Shown here: positions 1-9,161 of the stretch, piece by piece
Layout: the number at the start of each line of letters is the position of its first letter
How positions within the stretch are numbered: position 1 is the first letter of the stretch
Source of the DNA: Phytoactinopolyspora alkaliphila
GTDB taxonomy: Bacteria > Actinomycetota > Actinomycetes > Jiangellales > Jiangellaceae
Length of the DNA stretch: 64,000 nucleotides
NCBI RefSeq assembly: GCF_010550695.1
Contig: NZ_JAAGOB010000006.1
Span: 1 to 64,000, forward strand
Direction of reading: 5' to 3'
Translations under genes and position numbers: made by a program
Notes under the pieces: generated by a model
The model's database searches: none
What the model saw: the letters and a program-made list of their open reading frames with translations, nothing else
What the model was told of the DNA's origin: nothing

Positions 1-2
1 GT

Positions 3-344
3 GATCTGGATGTCGACGAGGTGGTGACCATCACGTACTCGGTCACCGTCGGCGACACTCCGAATGCGGTGCTGCGCAACGTCGTCACCAGTGATGACGA
101 GCGGGCGGTGTGTGTGGATGCTGCCGACGGCAACGGCGACTGCACCACGACGCACAACACGCCGTCGGCGCCGCCTCCGCCGCCGGACAAGCCGGAGCTG
201 CCGGACACCGGTCAGGGCGTGCACACCTGGATCCTGCTGGTGGGCGCGGCGCTGCTGGTCGGCGGGTTCATGCTCTCCTCGGCGACCGGTCGCAGAAAGG
301 AGACAGCGGGCGAGCGGTCCGTGAACCTCGACGACCTGCTCTAA
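3..344 (+). CDS. LPXTG-anchored surface protein, C-terminal fragment (5' end outside window)
   Basis: The reading frame is open from the window edge, so only the last 113 residues are present. What remains is the end of a DUF11-type beta-sandwich (VTITYSVTVGD), a proline-rich spacer, a sorting motif LPDTG, a hydrophobic membrane segment and a basic tail ending NLDDLL. Such proteins are exported and then attached to peptidoglycan by a sortase. The last 50 or so residues, from KPELPDTG on, are nearly identical to the end of the next gene (672-7112), so the two are tandem paralogues. A strong hairpin follows 8 bp after the stop. The role of the protein cannot be judged from this fragment. Confidence 0.85.
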   Translation, partial: DLDVDEVVTITYSVTVGDTPNAVLRNVVTSDDERAVCVDAADGNGDCTTTHNTPSAPPPPPDKPELPDTGQGVHTWILLVGAALLVGGFMLSSATGRRKETAGERSVNLDDLL

Positions 345-352
345 CCCCTCGG

Positions 353-390
353 GCGTGGTGGCCCCGACCCCCTAGGCGGGGCCACCACGC
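353..390 (+). terminator. Rho-independent-type terminator after the first LPXTG gene
   Basis: A perfect 14-bp inverted repeat (353-366 with 377-390) encloses a 10-nt loop, 8 bp after the stop codon at 344. There is no long T run, which is common for actinobacterial terminators. Confidence 0.75.
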
Positions 391-431
391 ACATCCAGCA
401 CGAACCACAATTCCATAGCACGTGAAACTCT

Positions 432-479
432 GTGTCTCCCTGGCTGCTGGCCGTCCGTTCCGGCAAGCCAGGGAGGCAC
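432..479. repeat. Intergenic hairpin related to the one at 7150-7197
   Basis: The 14-nt arms (432-445 with 466-479) pair except for one G-T wobble. Arm and loop sequence, including the CGTTCCGG stretch and a trailing CACGTTT, match the hairpin after the next LPXTG gene at 7150-7197. The rest of the 345-671 gap shows no other recognisable element. The hairpin may be a second terminator, or a remnant of duplication of the LPXTG locus with its 3' flank. Confidence 0.6.
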
Positions 480-671
480 GTTTACGTGCGGGTAGCAATT
501 TCGCACGGACGCCGCGTGCGACCCGACCCCTCAGCGCCCTCATAGGAACTGAGGGTGTTTGCGACCACGGCTATCTGACATGCGCTCTGGCGGAATCGCG
601 GACGGACTCCGGGGGGCGGGTGCTGGACCTCTTCGGTCCAGGGTGTTGCCAAGGCTAGGGAGATCTGGAAC

Positions 672-3600
672 GTGACAACGTCGGCAAGGGGCAAGTTCAA
701 AGCGCCACGTGAGAAGCTTCGCCACGTCTGGAGACACGCGGCCGTCCAGCGGCCGGCGGGCGCTCGGCGCTTGCGGCGATCAGGGGCAGTCACGCTGGCG
801 CTCATCATGTCCGGTTCGCTGTTGGCCGGGACGCCCGCGCTGGGAGCGCAGGCCGTCGACACCGAGGGCAGCGTTCTCGCGACGAGCGACGAGCGCCCGG
901 AAGCCGCAGAATCTGAGACACCCGAGCCGCAGGTGGGAAGCTCTGAAGAGGACGCCTCCGAGGAGGATGTCTCTAAGGAGGACACGTCCGAGGAAGAGGT
1001 CTCCGAAGAAGAGACATCCGAGGAAAGCGCTCCGGATGAGACCCCTCTCAAGGAGGAGTCGAACGGCGAGCTGGCCAAGGACGAAGACACCGACGTCAAC
1101 GAGCCAGTCGACGAAGCCGACGAACCGTCGGCGGCCAGCGGCCTCGCGCCGATGTCTGTCGCCCCGGCGAACACCAGGATCGGCAGCATGACCTTCTATG
1201 CGTATGTCGGTCCGGGCGAGAGCCTCGATGTTCTCTTCGCGCGTGTCGGCGGCCCCGCGTCGGTGGGGACGGTGACTGTGGACGGGCCCGGTGCGGGACC
1301 GTTCGTCTGTACGATCCCGGGCACTGGAGTGCCACCGCCGTGTACGCGGCAGAACTTGACAGGCGATCCAGGAGTCTGGCGGATCCAGCTGGCGGCGGGC
1401 ACCGCTAACACCCAGTTCGACTGGCGGATCGACGTGCGGGACGGCGCGTCGACCCTCGACGGCAGGGTCTGGACCGAGAACTACAACATGCGCCAGGCTT
1501 CTGGCGACCCACTGGCGGAATTCAGCTTCTGGTACCAGACCGAGCACGGCTACCTCTACGAGGCGACATACGCGGGCTACAACGGTATCAACTCGATCTT
1601 CAGGGCCGACGGCACCGGCGTGCGATACAACGACACGTGCACGTCGGCGTACGCCAGCATCGTGTACGCCAATCAGCAGGGTGAGGTGCCAGACCCCGAT
1701 CGATCCGTCACCGGCCTCGGAGAATGCGGCGATCCGTACAAGATCTTCTTCGAGCATCCAGCAGCCGATCTGCCGGCTTCGTCGATACGCTGGGACGGCA
1801 CCACTGACTGGGTCGTCCCGCCGATCGTTGCCCCGACCATCACGGAGCTGACGTTCACGCCGGACAATCCCGCCACTCGCGCTGGAGTCATCAGCTACGA
1901 GGTGGAGAATTTCACCGGCCAGCTGGTCGTGGAGATCGACACCGACAATGATGGCACTTTCGATCTGGCCATACCCGGTTCCGCAGTCGACGGATCGGGA
2001 AACGTCTACTTCGACGGGCTTGCCGGAAACGGCAACGCCATCTCGATTTCCCAGGACATGCCCGTACGCGTGTCCATCACTCAAGTCGGTGAGATCCACT
2101 TCGCGAATACCGACGTCGAGGTTCGGTCGGGTGGGCTGGAAGTGATCCGCCTGAACGGGCCGGGCGCGGGTGACGCGACGCTGTACTGGAACGACACCGA
2201 CCTGTCGACGACCCACCCGTGTGGCACGTGGACCTCCACCCTCGACGGTAGGGGCGGGATCGGCAGTAGCGGCGGTGTCCATTGGTGGAACGTCAACGGT
2301 TGTCCCAACATCGTGGGAGGCTGGGGCGACGCCCGTATCATCGACGACTGGACCTACGTGCCCGTCGACATCTCGATGGAGATCGTCGTTCTCGCCGAGG
2401 TGCCGGAGCCGCCGGTCCAGTGCCCCGCGGGCTCGACGCTGGTTCCGGTGAGCATCATCCAGAACCCGAGCTACGAGGATCGCTCGGGCGACTTCCAGAA
2501 CAGCAGTTCCGCGAGCACGATCGGCTATGCGGAGCACTGGTACGACAGCCATCCCACGGGCGGCCAATACCACGTCTTCTCGCCGACGTTCGACTCCGGT
2601 CCGCCGGCGGCGACGATGCCGGTGCGGTCTGGCGCTCACGGCTACGGCTTCATGGGTGGCCACTCGACCGGTGGGGTCGGAGAGGGCGCCACGAACACGC
2701 TGGCCGAGCCGCTGGTTCCGGGCGCGATCTACGTCGGCTACTTCTCGATGGCAGCCGGCGGCTACAGCCGTCAAGGTAACGGTTACATGGAGTTCTTCGG
2801 GACCAGCGACCGCGAGATGGGGCATATACCCCATGCGGCCGTGAATCCGCCGACCGTGGCCAACACGGAGAGCCTGTACCAGACGCCTGTGGTGAACTAC
2901 CCGGGGGCTGGAGTGACGCCACCGTGGGAGCAGCACACGTTCACACTCGTTCCGACCGAGGCGTGGGACTTCTTGCGCGTCGAGGTGCGCAACGCCAACC
3001 CGGCCAACGACGGCACCGTCGCCGGACAGACGTGGATCAACTTCGACGACTTCCACATGTTCCTCTGCGCGGCGCCGGTGATCGAGAAGACCTCGGACGC
3101 CACCGAGGATTCCAGGCCGGGTGACACGGTCACCTACACGGTGACGGCGACCAACCCGACCAGTGTCGATCTACCCAGCGTCACAGTCGCCGACGACCTC
3201 TCGGGAGTGCTTGACGACGCGACGCTCGACGAGTCGTCGTTGTCGGCGAACCCGTCGACGGGAACGCTCGGCTTCACCGATCCGATGATTCGCTGGGAGG
3301 GTCCGCTGGGCTCCGGGGAATCGGTGACGATCACCTATGAGGTGACGTTGACCGGTGACGGGGACGGCCTGGTGCGCAATGTGGCGTTCGCGCCGCAATG
3401 TGACCCGCTCGACCCTGACTGCGAGGAGACGACACCCCAGTGCGACCCGCCGGATGAGAACGGCCGCGACCCGCAGACGGGAATTCCGTGTGCGGAGACC
3501 GAGTTCGAGCTTCCCCGGCTGGTGATCGAGAAGGTCGCGGACAAGACCGAGCTTCCTGCAGTCGGCGAGACAGTGACCTATACGGTCGTCGCGGAGAACG

Positions 3601-6600
3601 TCGGCCCAGGTGACTACACCGCGAACGCGCCTGCCGTGGTCACCGATGACCTGACGGACGTGCTGGACGACGCAACGCTGGACGAGTCGTCGTTGTCGTC
3701 GAACCCGGCGGGAACGCTGGAATACTCCGAACCGGTCATCACCTGGGAAGGTGTCCTGGCCTCTGGTGAGTCCGTGACGATCACCTACACCGTGACCTAC
3801 ACCGGTGAAGGTGACTTCGTGCTCCTCAACAATGCATGCGTGCCGGAGGAGCAGGTGGCCCCGAGTGCGGAGCCCTGTGACTCGGTGCGGATTCCGGCCG
3901 CGTTCATCGAGGACGCGAAGTCGGTCGAGGCATCGGATGATCCGGTGGTCGCCGGGACGGTTCTGACCTACACGCTGACGTTCGAGAACACGGGCGAGGC
4001 TGCGGGCACGGTGGATCGGGTCGACGACCTGACGCACGTGCTGGACGACGGTGACGTCACGTCTGGCCCGACGGTGTCGGATGCGGCATTGACGGCTACC
4101 GGGCCGAACGCGGGTAACCGGATCAGCATCACGGGGACGCTGCAGCCGGGTCAGGTGGTGACGGTCACGTACGAGGTGACGGTCAAGCCGGATGGCGAGC
4201 GCGGTGACAACGTCGCGGCGAACTTCCTGCTGGAGCCGGGCGCGGATCCGTTGTGCGACCCGGCGGACGAGGACTGTGATCCGCCGCCGTGTGAGCCCGT
4301 TGAGGGCGAGCTGCCGGACTGCACGGTCACTCCCATCGGCGAGATCCAGGATCAGAAGTCGGTCGAGGCCTCGGCCGACCCGGTGCTCGCCGGAACAGTG
4401 CTGACCTACACCCTCACCTTCGAGAACACGGGTGAGGCGCCGGCACCGGTGGACAAGGTCGACGACCTGACGCACGTGCTGGACGACGGTGATGTCACGT
4501 CTGGCCCGACGGTGTCGGACGCGGCGTTGACGGCGACAGGCCCCGATGCGGCCAACCGGATCAGTGTCACGGGTCTGCTGAACCCGGGCGACGTCGTCAC
4601 CGTCACCTATGAGGTGACGCTGCGTGCGGACGGGGAACGCGGTGACAACATCGCGGCCAACTTCTTGTTGGACCCGGACACGGACCCGTTGTGTGACCCG
4701 GCGGACGAGGACTGTGACCCACCGGTGTGTGAGCCTGCTGAGGGCGAGCTGCCGGACTGCACCTGGACGCCGATCGGTGAGATCGACTCGTCGAAGGCGG
4801 TCGAGTCCTCCGATGATCCAGCGAAGGCCGGGACGGTGCTGACCTACACCCTCACCTTCGAGAACATCGGTGAGGCACCGGCACCGGTCGATGATGTCGA
4901 CGACCTGACCCACGTGCTCGACGACGGCGACGTGACCGCTGGGCCCACGGTGTCGGATGCCGCACTGAGCGTCGCCGGTCCGGACGCGGACAACCGGTTC
5001 CACGTCACCGGCACGCTGAATCCGGGCGACGTCGTCACCGTCACCTACGAGGTGACGTTGCGCGCGGACGGCGAGCGAGGCGACAACCGGGCGCTCAACT
5101 TCCTGCTCGACCCGGACACCGACCCCTTGTGTGACCCTGCCGAGGAGGACTGCGAGCCGCCGGAGTGTGCGGACGGCGACGAGAGGTGCACCAACACGCC
5201 GATCGGCGAGCTGGAGGACTGGAAGCAGGTCGACCCGGCATCGAACACGCCGGTCACCGCCGGTCAGCAGCTCACCTACACGCTGACGTTCACCAATGTG
5301 GGTGAGGCCGATGTCGCGGTGGACAGGGTCGACGAGCTGAACCACATCCTCGACGACGCCGACCTGATCAGTGGGCCTGTGACGTCTGACCCGGCGCTGA
5401 CCGCGTCGGGTCCCGACGGAGGCAACCGGATCAGCATCACGGGGACATTGGCTCCGGGTCAGACCGTGACGGTCACCTACACCGTCGAAGTCAGAGAGAC
5501 CGATGAGCGCGGGGACGACCTCCTCGCGAACTTCCTCATCAACCCCGACCAGGAGATCTGCGAGCCGGCTGACCCGGACTGTGATCCGGCCGAGCTGTGC
5601 GAGCCGGCTGAGGGTGAGCTGGCCGACTGCACGGTCAACCCGATCGGTGACATTCGGCCGAGCAAGTCGGTGGATCCGGCATCGGGCACCACGGTGGTGG
5701 CCGGTGAGGAGCTGACCTACACCCTCACGTTCGAGAACACGGGCAAGGGTGCGGCGCGTATCGATTACATCGACCATATGGCCGGTGTGCTCGACGACGC
5801 CGAGCTCGTCGCCGGGCCGACGTCGTCGGACGCGGCCGTAACGACGACAGGTCCGGACGGCGACGGCCGGATCACCATCACCGGCACGGTGGGGGCGGGC
5901 GACACGGTGACGGTCACCTACACCGTCAAGGTCCGCCCCGATGGTGAGCGAGCCGACAACATCCTGGGCAACTTCGTTGTCGAGGAGGGCGTCGAGCCAC
6001 CGGAGGAATGCCTGGAGACCAATCCGCTGTGCACCGCGAACCCGGTGCCGGAGCTGGTGGACTGGAAGTCGGTGGACCCGGCCTCGGGGACACCGGTCAC
6101 CGGGGGCACGGAGCTCACCTACACGCTGACCTTCACCAACGTCGGTGAGGCACCCGGAGAGGTGGATCGGGTCGATGACCTGACCCACGTCGTGGACGAT
6201 GCTGAACTCATCGACGGACCGACAGTGTCCGACGACGCGCTGACGGCGACCGGACCGGACGGGGAGAACCGGATCAGGATCACGGGAACCCTGGCTGCCG
6301 GTGACACGGTGACGGTGACCTACACCGTGAAGGTGATGAGCGGCGATGAGCGCGGGGACGACGTCCTGGCGAACTTCCTGCTCGACCCGGAGGAGCCCAC
6401 CCCGGCTCCAGAGGACTGCGAGCCGGCCGACGACGAGCGGCCCGACTGCACCAGGAACCCGATCGGGAATATCGCCGCCGAGAAATCGGTGGATCCGGAG
6501 TCCGGCACCGAGGTGGGTCCTGGTGACGAGCTGACCTACACGCTGACGTTCACCAACACCGGTGAGGGAGCGGACGAGGTCGACTACGTCGACCATGCGG

Positions 6601-7112
6601 CCGGGATCACCGACGACGCGGTTCTGGTCGAGGGGCCGGCAGCGTCCGACGACGCGCTGAGCGTCTCAGGGCCGGACGGTGACCAGCGATTCCACATCAC
6701 CGGCGTTCTTGGCGCCGGTGAGACCGCGACGGTGACGTACACCGTGCGAGTCAAGGGATACGACAAGCAAGGCGACGGGGTGCTGGAGAACTTCCTGGCT
6801 CCGACCGGTGAAGAACCACCGGCGTCGTGCGTCGACACCAATCCACTGTGCACGGAGAACCCCATCGAGGAGCCACCTGGTGAGGAGCCGCCTGGAGAGG
6901 AGCCGCCTGGTGAGGAGCCGCCGGACGAAAAGCCTCCGAATGACGAGCCTCCGCGCAAGCCGGAGCTGCCGGACACCGGTTCTGGTATCCCGGCATGGGC
7001 GCTGCTGATCGGTCTGGCGCTGCTGGCCGGCGGGTTCATGCTCTCCTCGGCGACTGGTCGCAGGAAGGAGACGGCCGGCGAGCGGTCGGTGAATCTGGAC
7101 GATCTGCTCTAG
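672..7112 (+). CDS. Giant LPXTG-anchored surface protein with nine DUF11 repeats
   Basis: A 2146-residue secreted wall protein of unknown ligand. It starts with a long basic N-region and a signal peptide (hydrophobic core near residues 38-55), followed by a Glu/Ser-rich acidic stretch (about 75-150) and a large beta-rich region (about 160-790) with no family I can name. From about residue 800 to 2045 there are nine DUF11-like repeats, each with a TYTLTFxNTG-type core and most with a DDLTHVLDD-type strand. A PPGEEPPGEE spacer, LPDTG at residues 2099-2103, a membrane helix and a basic tail close the protein. The GTG start at 672 has AGGGAG about 10 nt upstream. Repeats with cysteine-containing linkers suggest a stiff rod projecting the N-terminal domain. 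No sortase gene lies in the window. Confidence 0.9.
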   Translation: MTTSARGKFKAPREKLRHVWRHAAVQRPAGARRLRRSGAVTLALIMSGSLLAGTPALGAQAVDTEGSVLATSDERPEAAESETPEPQVGSSEEDASEEDVSKEDTSEEEVSEEETSEESAPDETPLKEESNGELAKDEDTDVNEPVDEADEPSAASGLAPMSVAPANTRIGSMTFYAYVGPGESLDVLFARVGGPASVGTVTVDGPGAGPFVCTIPGTGVPPPCTRQNLTGDPGVWRIQLAAGTANTQFDWRIDVRDGASTLDGRVWTENYNMRQASGDPLAEFSFWYQTEHGYLYEATYAGYNGINSIFRADGTGVRYNDTCTSAYASIVYANQQGEVPDPDRSVTGLGECGDPYKIFFEHPAADLPASSIRWDGTTDWVVPPIVAPTITELTFTPDNPATRAGVISYEVENFTGQLVVEIDTDNDGTFDLAIPGSAVDGSGNVYFDGLAGNGNAISISQDMPVRVSITQVGEIHFANTDVEVRSGGLEVIRLNGPGAGDATLYWNDTDLSTTHPCGTWTSTLDGRGGIGSSGGVHWWNVNGCPNIVGGWGDARIIDDWTYVPVDISMEIVVLAEVPEPPVQCPAGSTLVPVSIIQNPSYEDRSGDFQNSSSASTIGYAEHWYDSHPTGGQYHVFSPTFDSGPPAATMPVRSGAHGYGFMGGHSTGGVGEGATNTLAEPLVPGAIYVGYFSMAAGGYSRQGNGYMEFFGTSDREMGHIPHAAVNPPTVANTESLYQTPVVNYPGAGVTPPWEQHTFTLVPTEAWDFLRVEVRNANPANDGTVAGQTWINFDDFHMFLCAAPVIEKTSDATEDSRPGDTVTYTVTATNPTSVDLPSVTVADDLSGVLDDATLDESSLSANPSTGTLGFTDPMIRWEGPLGSGESVTITYEVTLTGDGDGLVRNVAFAPQCDPLDPDCEETTPQCDPPDENGRDPQTGIPCAETEFELPRLVIEKVADKTELPAVGETVTYTVVAENVGPGDYTANAPAVVTDDLTDVLDDATLDESSLSSNPAGTLEYSEPVITWEGVLASGESVTITYTVTYTGEGDFVLLNNACVPEEQVAPSAEPCDSVRIPAAFIEDAKSVEASDDPVVAGTVLTYTLTFENTGEAAGTVDRVDDLTHVLDDGDVTSGPTVSDAALTATGPNAGNRISITGTLQPGQVVTVTYEVTVKPDGERGDNVAANFLLEPGADPLCDPADEDCDPPPCEPVEGELPDCTVTPIGEIQDQKSVEASADPVLAGTVLTYTLTFENTGEAPAPVDKVDDLTHVLDDGDVTSGPTVSDAALTATGPDAANRISVTGLLNPGDVVTVTYEVTLRADGERGDNIAANFLLDPDTDPLCDPADEDCDPPVCEPAEGELPDCTWTPIGEIDSSKAVESSDDPAKAGTVLTYTLTFENIGEAPAPVDDVDDLTHVLDDGDVTAGPTVSDAALSVAGPDADNRFHVTGTLNPGDVVTVTYEVTLRADGERGDNRALNFLLDPDTDPLCDPAEEDCEPPECADGDERCTNTPIGELEDWKQVDPASNTPVTAGQQLTYTLTFTNVGEADVAVDRVDELNHILDDADLISGPVTSDPALTASGPDGGNRISITGTLAPGQTVTVTYTVEVRETDERGDDLLANFLINPDQEICEPADPDCDPAELCEPAEGELADCTVNPIGDIRPSKSVDPASGTTVVAGEELTYTLTFENTGKGAARIDYIDHMAGVLDDAELVAGPTSSDAAVTTTGPDGDGRITITGTVGAGDTVTVTYTVKVRPDGERADNILGNFVVEEGVEPPEECLETNPLCTANPVPELVDWKSVDPASGTPVTGGTELTYTLTFTNVGEAPGEVDRVDDLTHVVDDAELIDGPTVSDDALTATGPDGENRIRITGTLAAGDTVTVTYTVKVMSGDERGDDVLANFLLDPEEPTPAPEDCEPADDERPDCTRNPIGNIAAEKSVDPESGTEVGPGDELTYTLTFTNTGEGADEVDYVDHAAGITDDAVLVEGPAASDDALSVSGPDGDQRFHITGVLGAGETATVTYTVRVKGYDKQGDGVLENFLAPTGEEPPASCVDTNPLCTENPIEEPPGEEPPGEEPPGEEPPDEKPPNDEPPRKPELPDTGSGIPAWALLIGLALLAGGFMLSSATGRRKETAGERSVNLDDLL
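3078..6830 (+). repeat. Nine tandem DUF11-type coding repeats
   Basis: Nine degenerate repeats of about 360-430 bp each code for DUF11-like modules joined by Cys-rich acidic linkers (CDPADEDCDPP type). The repeats centred near 4000, 4420 and 4850 are the most alike at DNA level, including long shared stretches around the LDDGDV motif, which suggests recent internal duplication or gene conversion. Confidence 0.8.
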
Positions 7113-7149
7113 CCCCTAGCGGAGGACGTGCCCTCCGGTGTTCGATCCC

Positions 7150-7197
7150 GTGTCGCCCTGGCTTCCGCCCGTTTCGTTCCGGAAGCCAGGGCGACAC
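7150..7197 (+). terminator. Terminator hairpin after the giant LPXTG gene
   Basis: A perfect 18-bp inverted repeat (7150-7167 with 7180-7197) with a 12-nt loop is followed by GTTTCGTTT, 38 bp after the stop at 7112. It is homologous to the hairpin at 432-479. Confidence 0.8.
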
Positions 7198-7211
7198 GTT
7201 TCGTTTCCCAG

Positions 7212-7283
7212 CCCTTGGCATGGGTTAAGGTCGTTGAGGCGCCCGAAATGTCCGATTCCAACGACCTTAACCCATGCCAAGGG
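7212..7283. repeat. Dispersed long palindromic (REP-like) element, copy 1
   Basis: A perfect 25-bp inverted repeat (7212-7236 with 7259-7283) surrounds a 22-nt loop containing GCGCCCGAAATGTCCGAT. A second copy, with the loop in the opposite orientation, lies at 18342-18413. The stem has no T tract and sits beyond the terminator at 7150-7197, so it looks like a mobile or repetitive palindromic unit rather than a terminator. The rest of the gap (7284-7528) shows nothing else recognisable. Confidence 0.75.
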
Positions 7284-7528
7284 TGGGGGACGGCCTGTTG
7301 GGTTTCGTGGCGTAAAAAAAGGGCTGGGGCGTGCGTGCTGATTCGCGGGCATGGTGACTCTTATAGGGCAAGGGTGGTGGCAGATTGTCGACGTGAGCCT
7401 CACCCGCGTCACGGGGGTACGACGCTTCGCTCCTCGCCCCCCAGCTACAGGGGAGCGGAGCGTCCACCGCCGGTCTGAGCGGTGGATGAAGAGAGTCCCG
7501 GACGAGGCGCCGAAACCCACCTTCTGAA

Positions 7529-7555
7529 TTAGCACTCGCAATCGCGGAGTGCTAA
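7529..7555 (+). promoter_or_regulatory. CIRCE operator (HrcA-binding site) upstream of hsp20 copy 1
   Basis: The sequence is TTAGCACTC, nine bases, GAGTGCTAA, an exact match to the CIRCE consensus. HrcA repressors bind CIRCE and release it on heat shock. It lies 115 bp before the hsp20 start at 7671. Confidence 0.93.
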
Positions 7556-7570
7556 TATGCGCACTGTAAT

Positions 7571-7650
7571 CGCCTGTCATCCTGGGTCTCTGGGATGCCC
7601 AGGGTAGACGGCGCATCCGATCCGTAGATGCTTCCGCACTGGGCGGAGCA
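7571..7650 (+). promoter_or_regulatory. Structured 5' leader of hsp20 copy 1 (two hairpins)
   Basis: Hairpin 1 pairs 7571-7586 with 7598-7613 (imperfect, CGCC-GTC-CCTGGG arms). Hairpin 2 (7629-7650, arms TGCT..CCGC and GCGG..AGCA) ends 6 nt before the AGGAGG at 7657-7662. The same two hairpins occur in the leader of the second hsp20 at 22080-22159. Their position just before the ribosome-binding site makes a post-transcriptional, possibly temperature-sensing, role conceivable; this is inference. Confidence 0.5.
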
Positions 7651-7670
7651 GATGTCAGGAGGTGATTGGT

Positions 7671-8120
7671 GTGCTGACTCGTTTCGACCCCTTCCGTGAG
7701 ATGGATCGTCTCGCCGAGCACCTGCTCGGAACCGCCCGCAACGCGGCGACCATGCCGATGGACCTCTACCGGGCCGACGACCACTACGTCATGCACGTGG
7801 ATCTGCCCGGCGTGGACCCCGGCTCTATCGACGTCAGCGTCCAGAACAACACGTTGACCATTCGAGCCGAGCGGACTGGACGATCCGAGGAGAACGTCCA
7901 GTGGCTGGCCAGGGAGCGTGCCGTTGGCACCTACGTCCGCCAGCTCACTCTCGGCGACGGCTTGTCGCGTGATCAGATCGACGCCACCTACGCCGACGGC
8001 GTCCTGACTCTCACCATCGCGATCGCCGAAGAGGCCAAGCCACGTCGCATCGAGGTGACACGTATGGACATCGGTCAGGCTGTCGACGCCCCTGCCTCTC
8101 AGCAGGAGATCCAAGCCTGA
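7671..8120 (+). CDS. hsp20: Small heat-shock protein, Hsp20/alpha-crystallin family (copy 1)
   Basis: An ATP-independent cytoplasmic holdase that binds unfolding proteins under stress. The 149-residue product has a short N-terminal arm (FDPFREMDRLAE), an alpha-crystallin domain from about residue 30 with HVDLPGVDPGSIDV, and the hallmark GVLTLTI near residue 121. It closely resembles Streptomyces Hsp18-type proteins. A longer frame begins at GTG 7662, but that codon overlaps the AGGAGG at 7657-7662. The GTG at 7671, 8 nt after the ribosome-binding site, is the likelier start, and copy 2 has the same arrangement. CIRCE at 7529-7555 predicts HrcA repression. Most residues are shared with the paralogue at 22183-22635. 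Confidence 0.93.
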   Translation: MLTRFDPFREMDRLAEHLLGTARNAATMPMDLYRADDHYVMHVDLPGVDPGSIDVSVQNNTLTIRAERTGRSEENVQWLARERAVGTYVRQLTLGDGLSRDQIDATYADGVLTLTIAIAEEAKPRRIEVTRMDIGQAVDAPASQQEIQA

Positions 8121-8134
8121 ACCGACGCCCTGTG

Positions 8135-8173
8135 GCGCCAGGGCGGAACAGTGGCGTTGACCCGCCCTGGCGC
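8135..8173 (+). terminator. Terminator after hsp20 copy 1
   Basis: A perfect 12-bp inverted repeat (8135-8146 with 8162-8173) with a 15-nt loop, starting 15 bp after the hsp20 stop. No T run follows. Confidence 0.65.
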
Positions 8174-8491
8174 TGCTGACCTGTGAAGATCCTTTGGTTG
8201 AGGCGACCGTGGCGGGGTAGTTAGAGGCCCAGTCCCTCTTTTGTTTAGAAGGCGGGATGCCGGCGGCTCTGGGCGACTCGGAAACGCCGAGGCCGAGAAG
8301 CGGAGGTGCAGTCGGATGGTTCGGTTACTCAAGCAATCGCGGCTCCGGCGTCGTCGTCGCCTGACGCGCCGGCTCGTATCCTATGGCCGGCATGAGTTCC
8401 ACCGGTTCTGTTCCGCGGTCGATCGCGCGCGTGCGCGCATCGTCCATCCGAGGGCTCGGTTGGCGCATGCCGTCAACCGACGGGTGGGGCG
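8174..8491. other. Intergenic stretch with no recognised feature
   Basis: These 318 bp lie between converging genes (hsp20 on plus, ECF sigma factor on minus). Open frames here have no ribosome-binding site and no recognisable homology. Confidence 0.5.
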
Positions 8492-9052
8492 CTAGCTCAG
8501 CTTCTCCGTCTGGGGCACCGAGGCATAAGCCGTGCGCAGTGCCCGCCGCGCCCGGGTGGCCAGGCTCGATACGGCGCTCGGTGTCATCGACATGCCAGCC
8601 GCCAGTTCCGCGGGCGTGAAGAGATCCACCTCGATGAGCCACAGGATGGTCCGCCATCGATGCGGCAGGCTCGCCCATGCTGTGGTGATGCGCTCACCGC
8701 CTGGCATGAGGGTCATGACGCTGCCTGAGGGCCGTTCCCACGTTGTGGCGTCCTCTATGGTGACGATGCGGCCTTGCCGTGCGCTGTACCGGTATGCAAG
8801 CCTGCGCACGGTTGAGGCGACGTAGCCGCTGAACGAATCTGTCGGGCCTTTACCTCGCCGAATGTTACGGAGGACGAGGTAGAACGCCTCTTGGACAAGG
8901 TCTTCGGCCGCGTGGGCGTCCTGGACGATTCCGTTGGCTATGCGGCGAGCCATGGGCGCATGCTCCTGGTACAGCGATGCGAAGGCGTCGTCGTCGGAAC
9001 CGGCTCGTTCGAGCAGCACGGTTGTCTCGTTATGGCCCACCCCAGTCCCCAC
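8492..9052 (-). CDS. ECF-type RNA polymerase sigma factor (copy 1)
   Basis: A 186-residue alternative sigma factor that directs RNA polymerase to a stress or envelope regulon. Region 2 contains AEDLVQEAFYLVLRN and a YVASTVRRLAYRY segment. Region 4 contains a helix-turn-helix (AAGMSMTPSAVSSLATRARRA). The frame is open much further upstream, to 9361. GTG 9052 is preferred because the protein then aligns end to end with the second ECF factor (28221-28826), with exactly 12 residues before the shared LLER, and because a shared upstream motif then lies at the same distance in both genes. No anti-sigma gene adjoins it. The gene follows the two lipoprotein genes on the same strand, 109 bp downstream of the second, but probably has its own promoter. 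Confidence 0.85.
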   Translation of the reverse strand: MGTGVGHNETTVLLERAGSDDDAFASLYQEHAPMARRIANGIVQDAHAAEDLVQEAFYLVLRNIRRGKGPTDSFSGYVASTVRRLAYRYSARQGRIVTIEDATTWERPSGSVMTLMPGGERITTAWASLPHRWRTILWLIEVDLFTPAELAAGMSMTPSAVSSLATRARRALRTAYASVPQTEKLS

Positions 9053-9085
9053 GATCGCGATGCTGCCCTGCCGCCACCTCGGCGT

Positions 9086-9122
9086 GCGTCGCGGGAAACC
9101 ACATCCAGCGCCCTGTACGTAC
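9086..9122 (-). promoter_or_regulatory. Upstream motif shared by both ECF sigma-factor genes (copy 1)
   Basis: Plus-strand block 9086-9104 (GCGTCGCGGGAAACCACAT) matches 28860-28878 upstream of the other ECF gene at 16 of 19 positions. Both begin 34 nt before the assigned start codon. The palindrome GTACGTAC follows at 9115-9122 and at 28895-28902. It may be a promoter recognised by these sigma factors (autoregulation); this is inference. Confidence 0.45.
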
Positions 9123-9161
9123 CGCTGAATGCTGATGAATCGGGGTGAATCACTGAAGAGG

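Noticed and set aside
780-3056. Very long antisense open frames opposite the surface-protein genes (also 3171-6596 and 12648-14444 on the minus strand)
   Set aside because: They lie opposite strongly supported coding repeats, have no ribosome-binding site or recognisable domain, and are Arg/Val/Asp-rich as expected for mirror frames in high-GC DNA.
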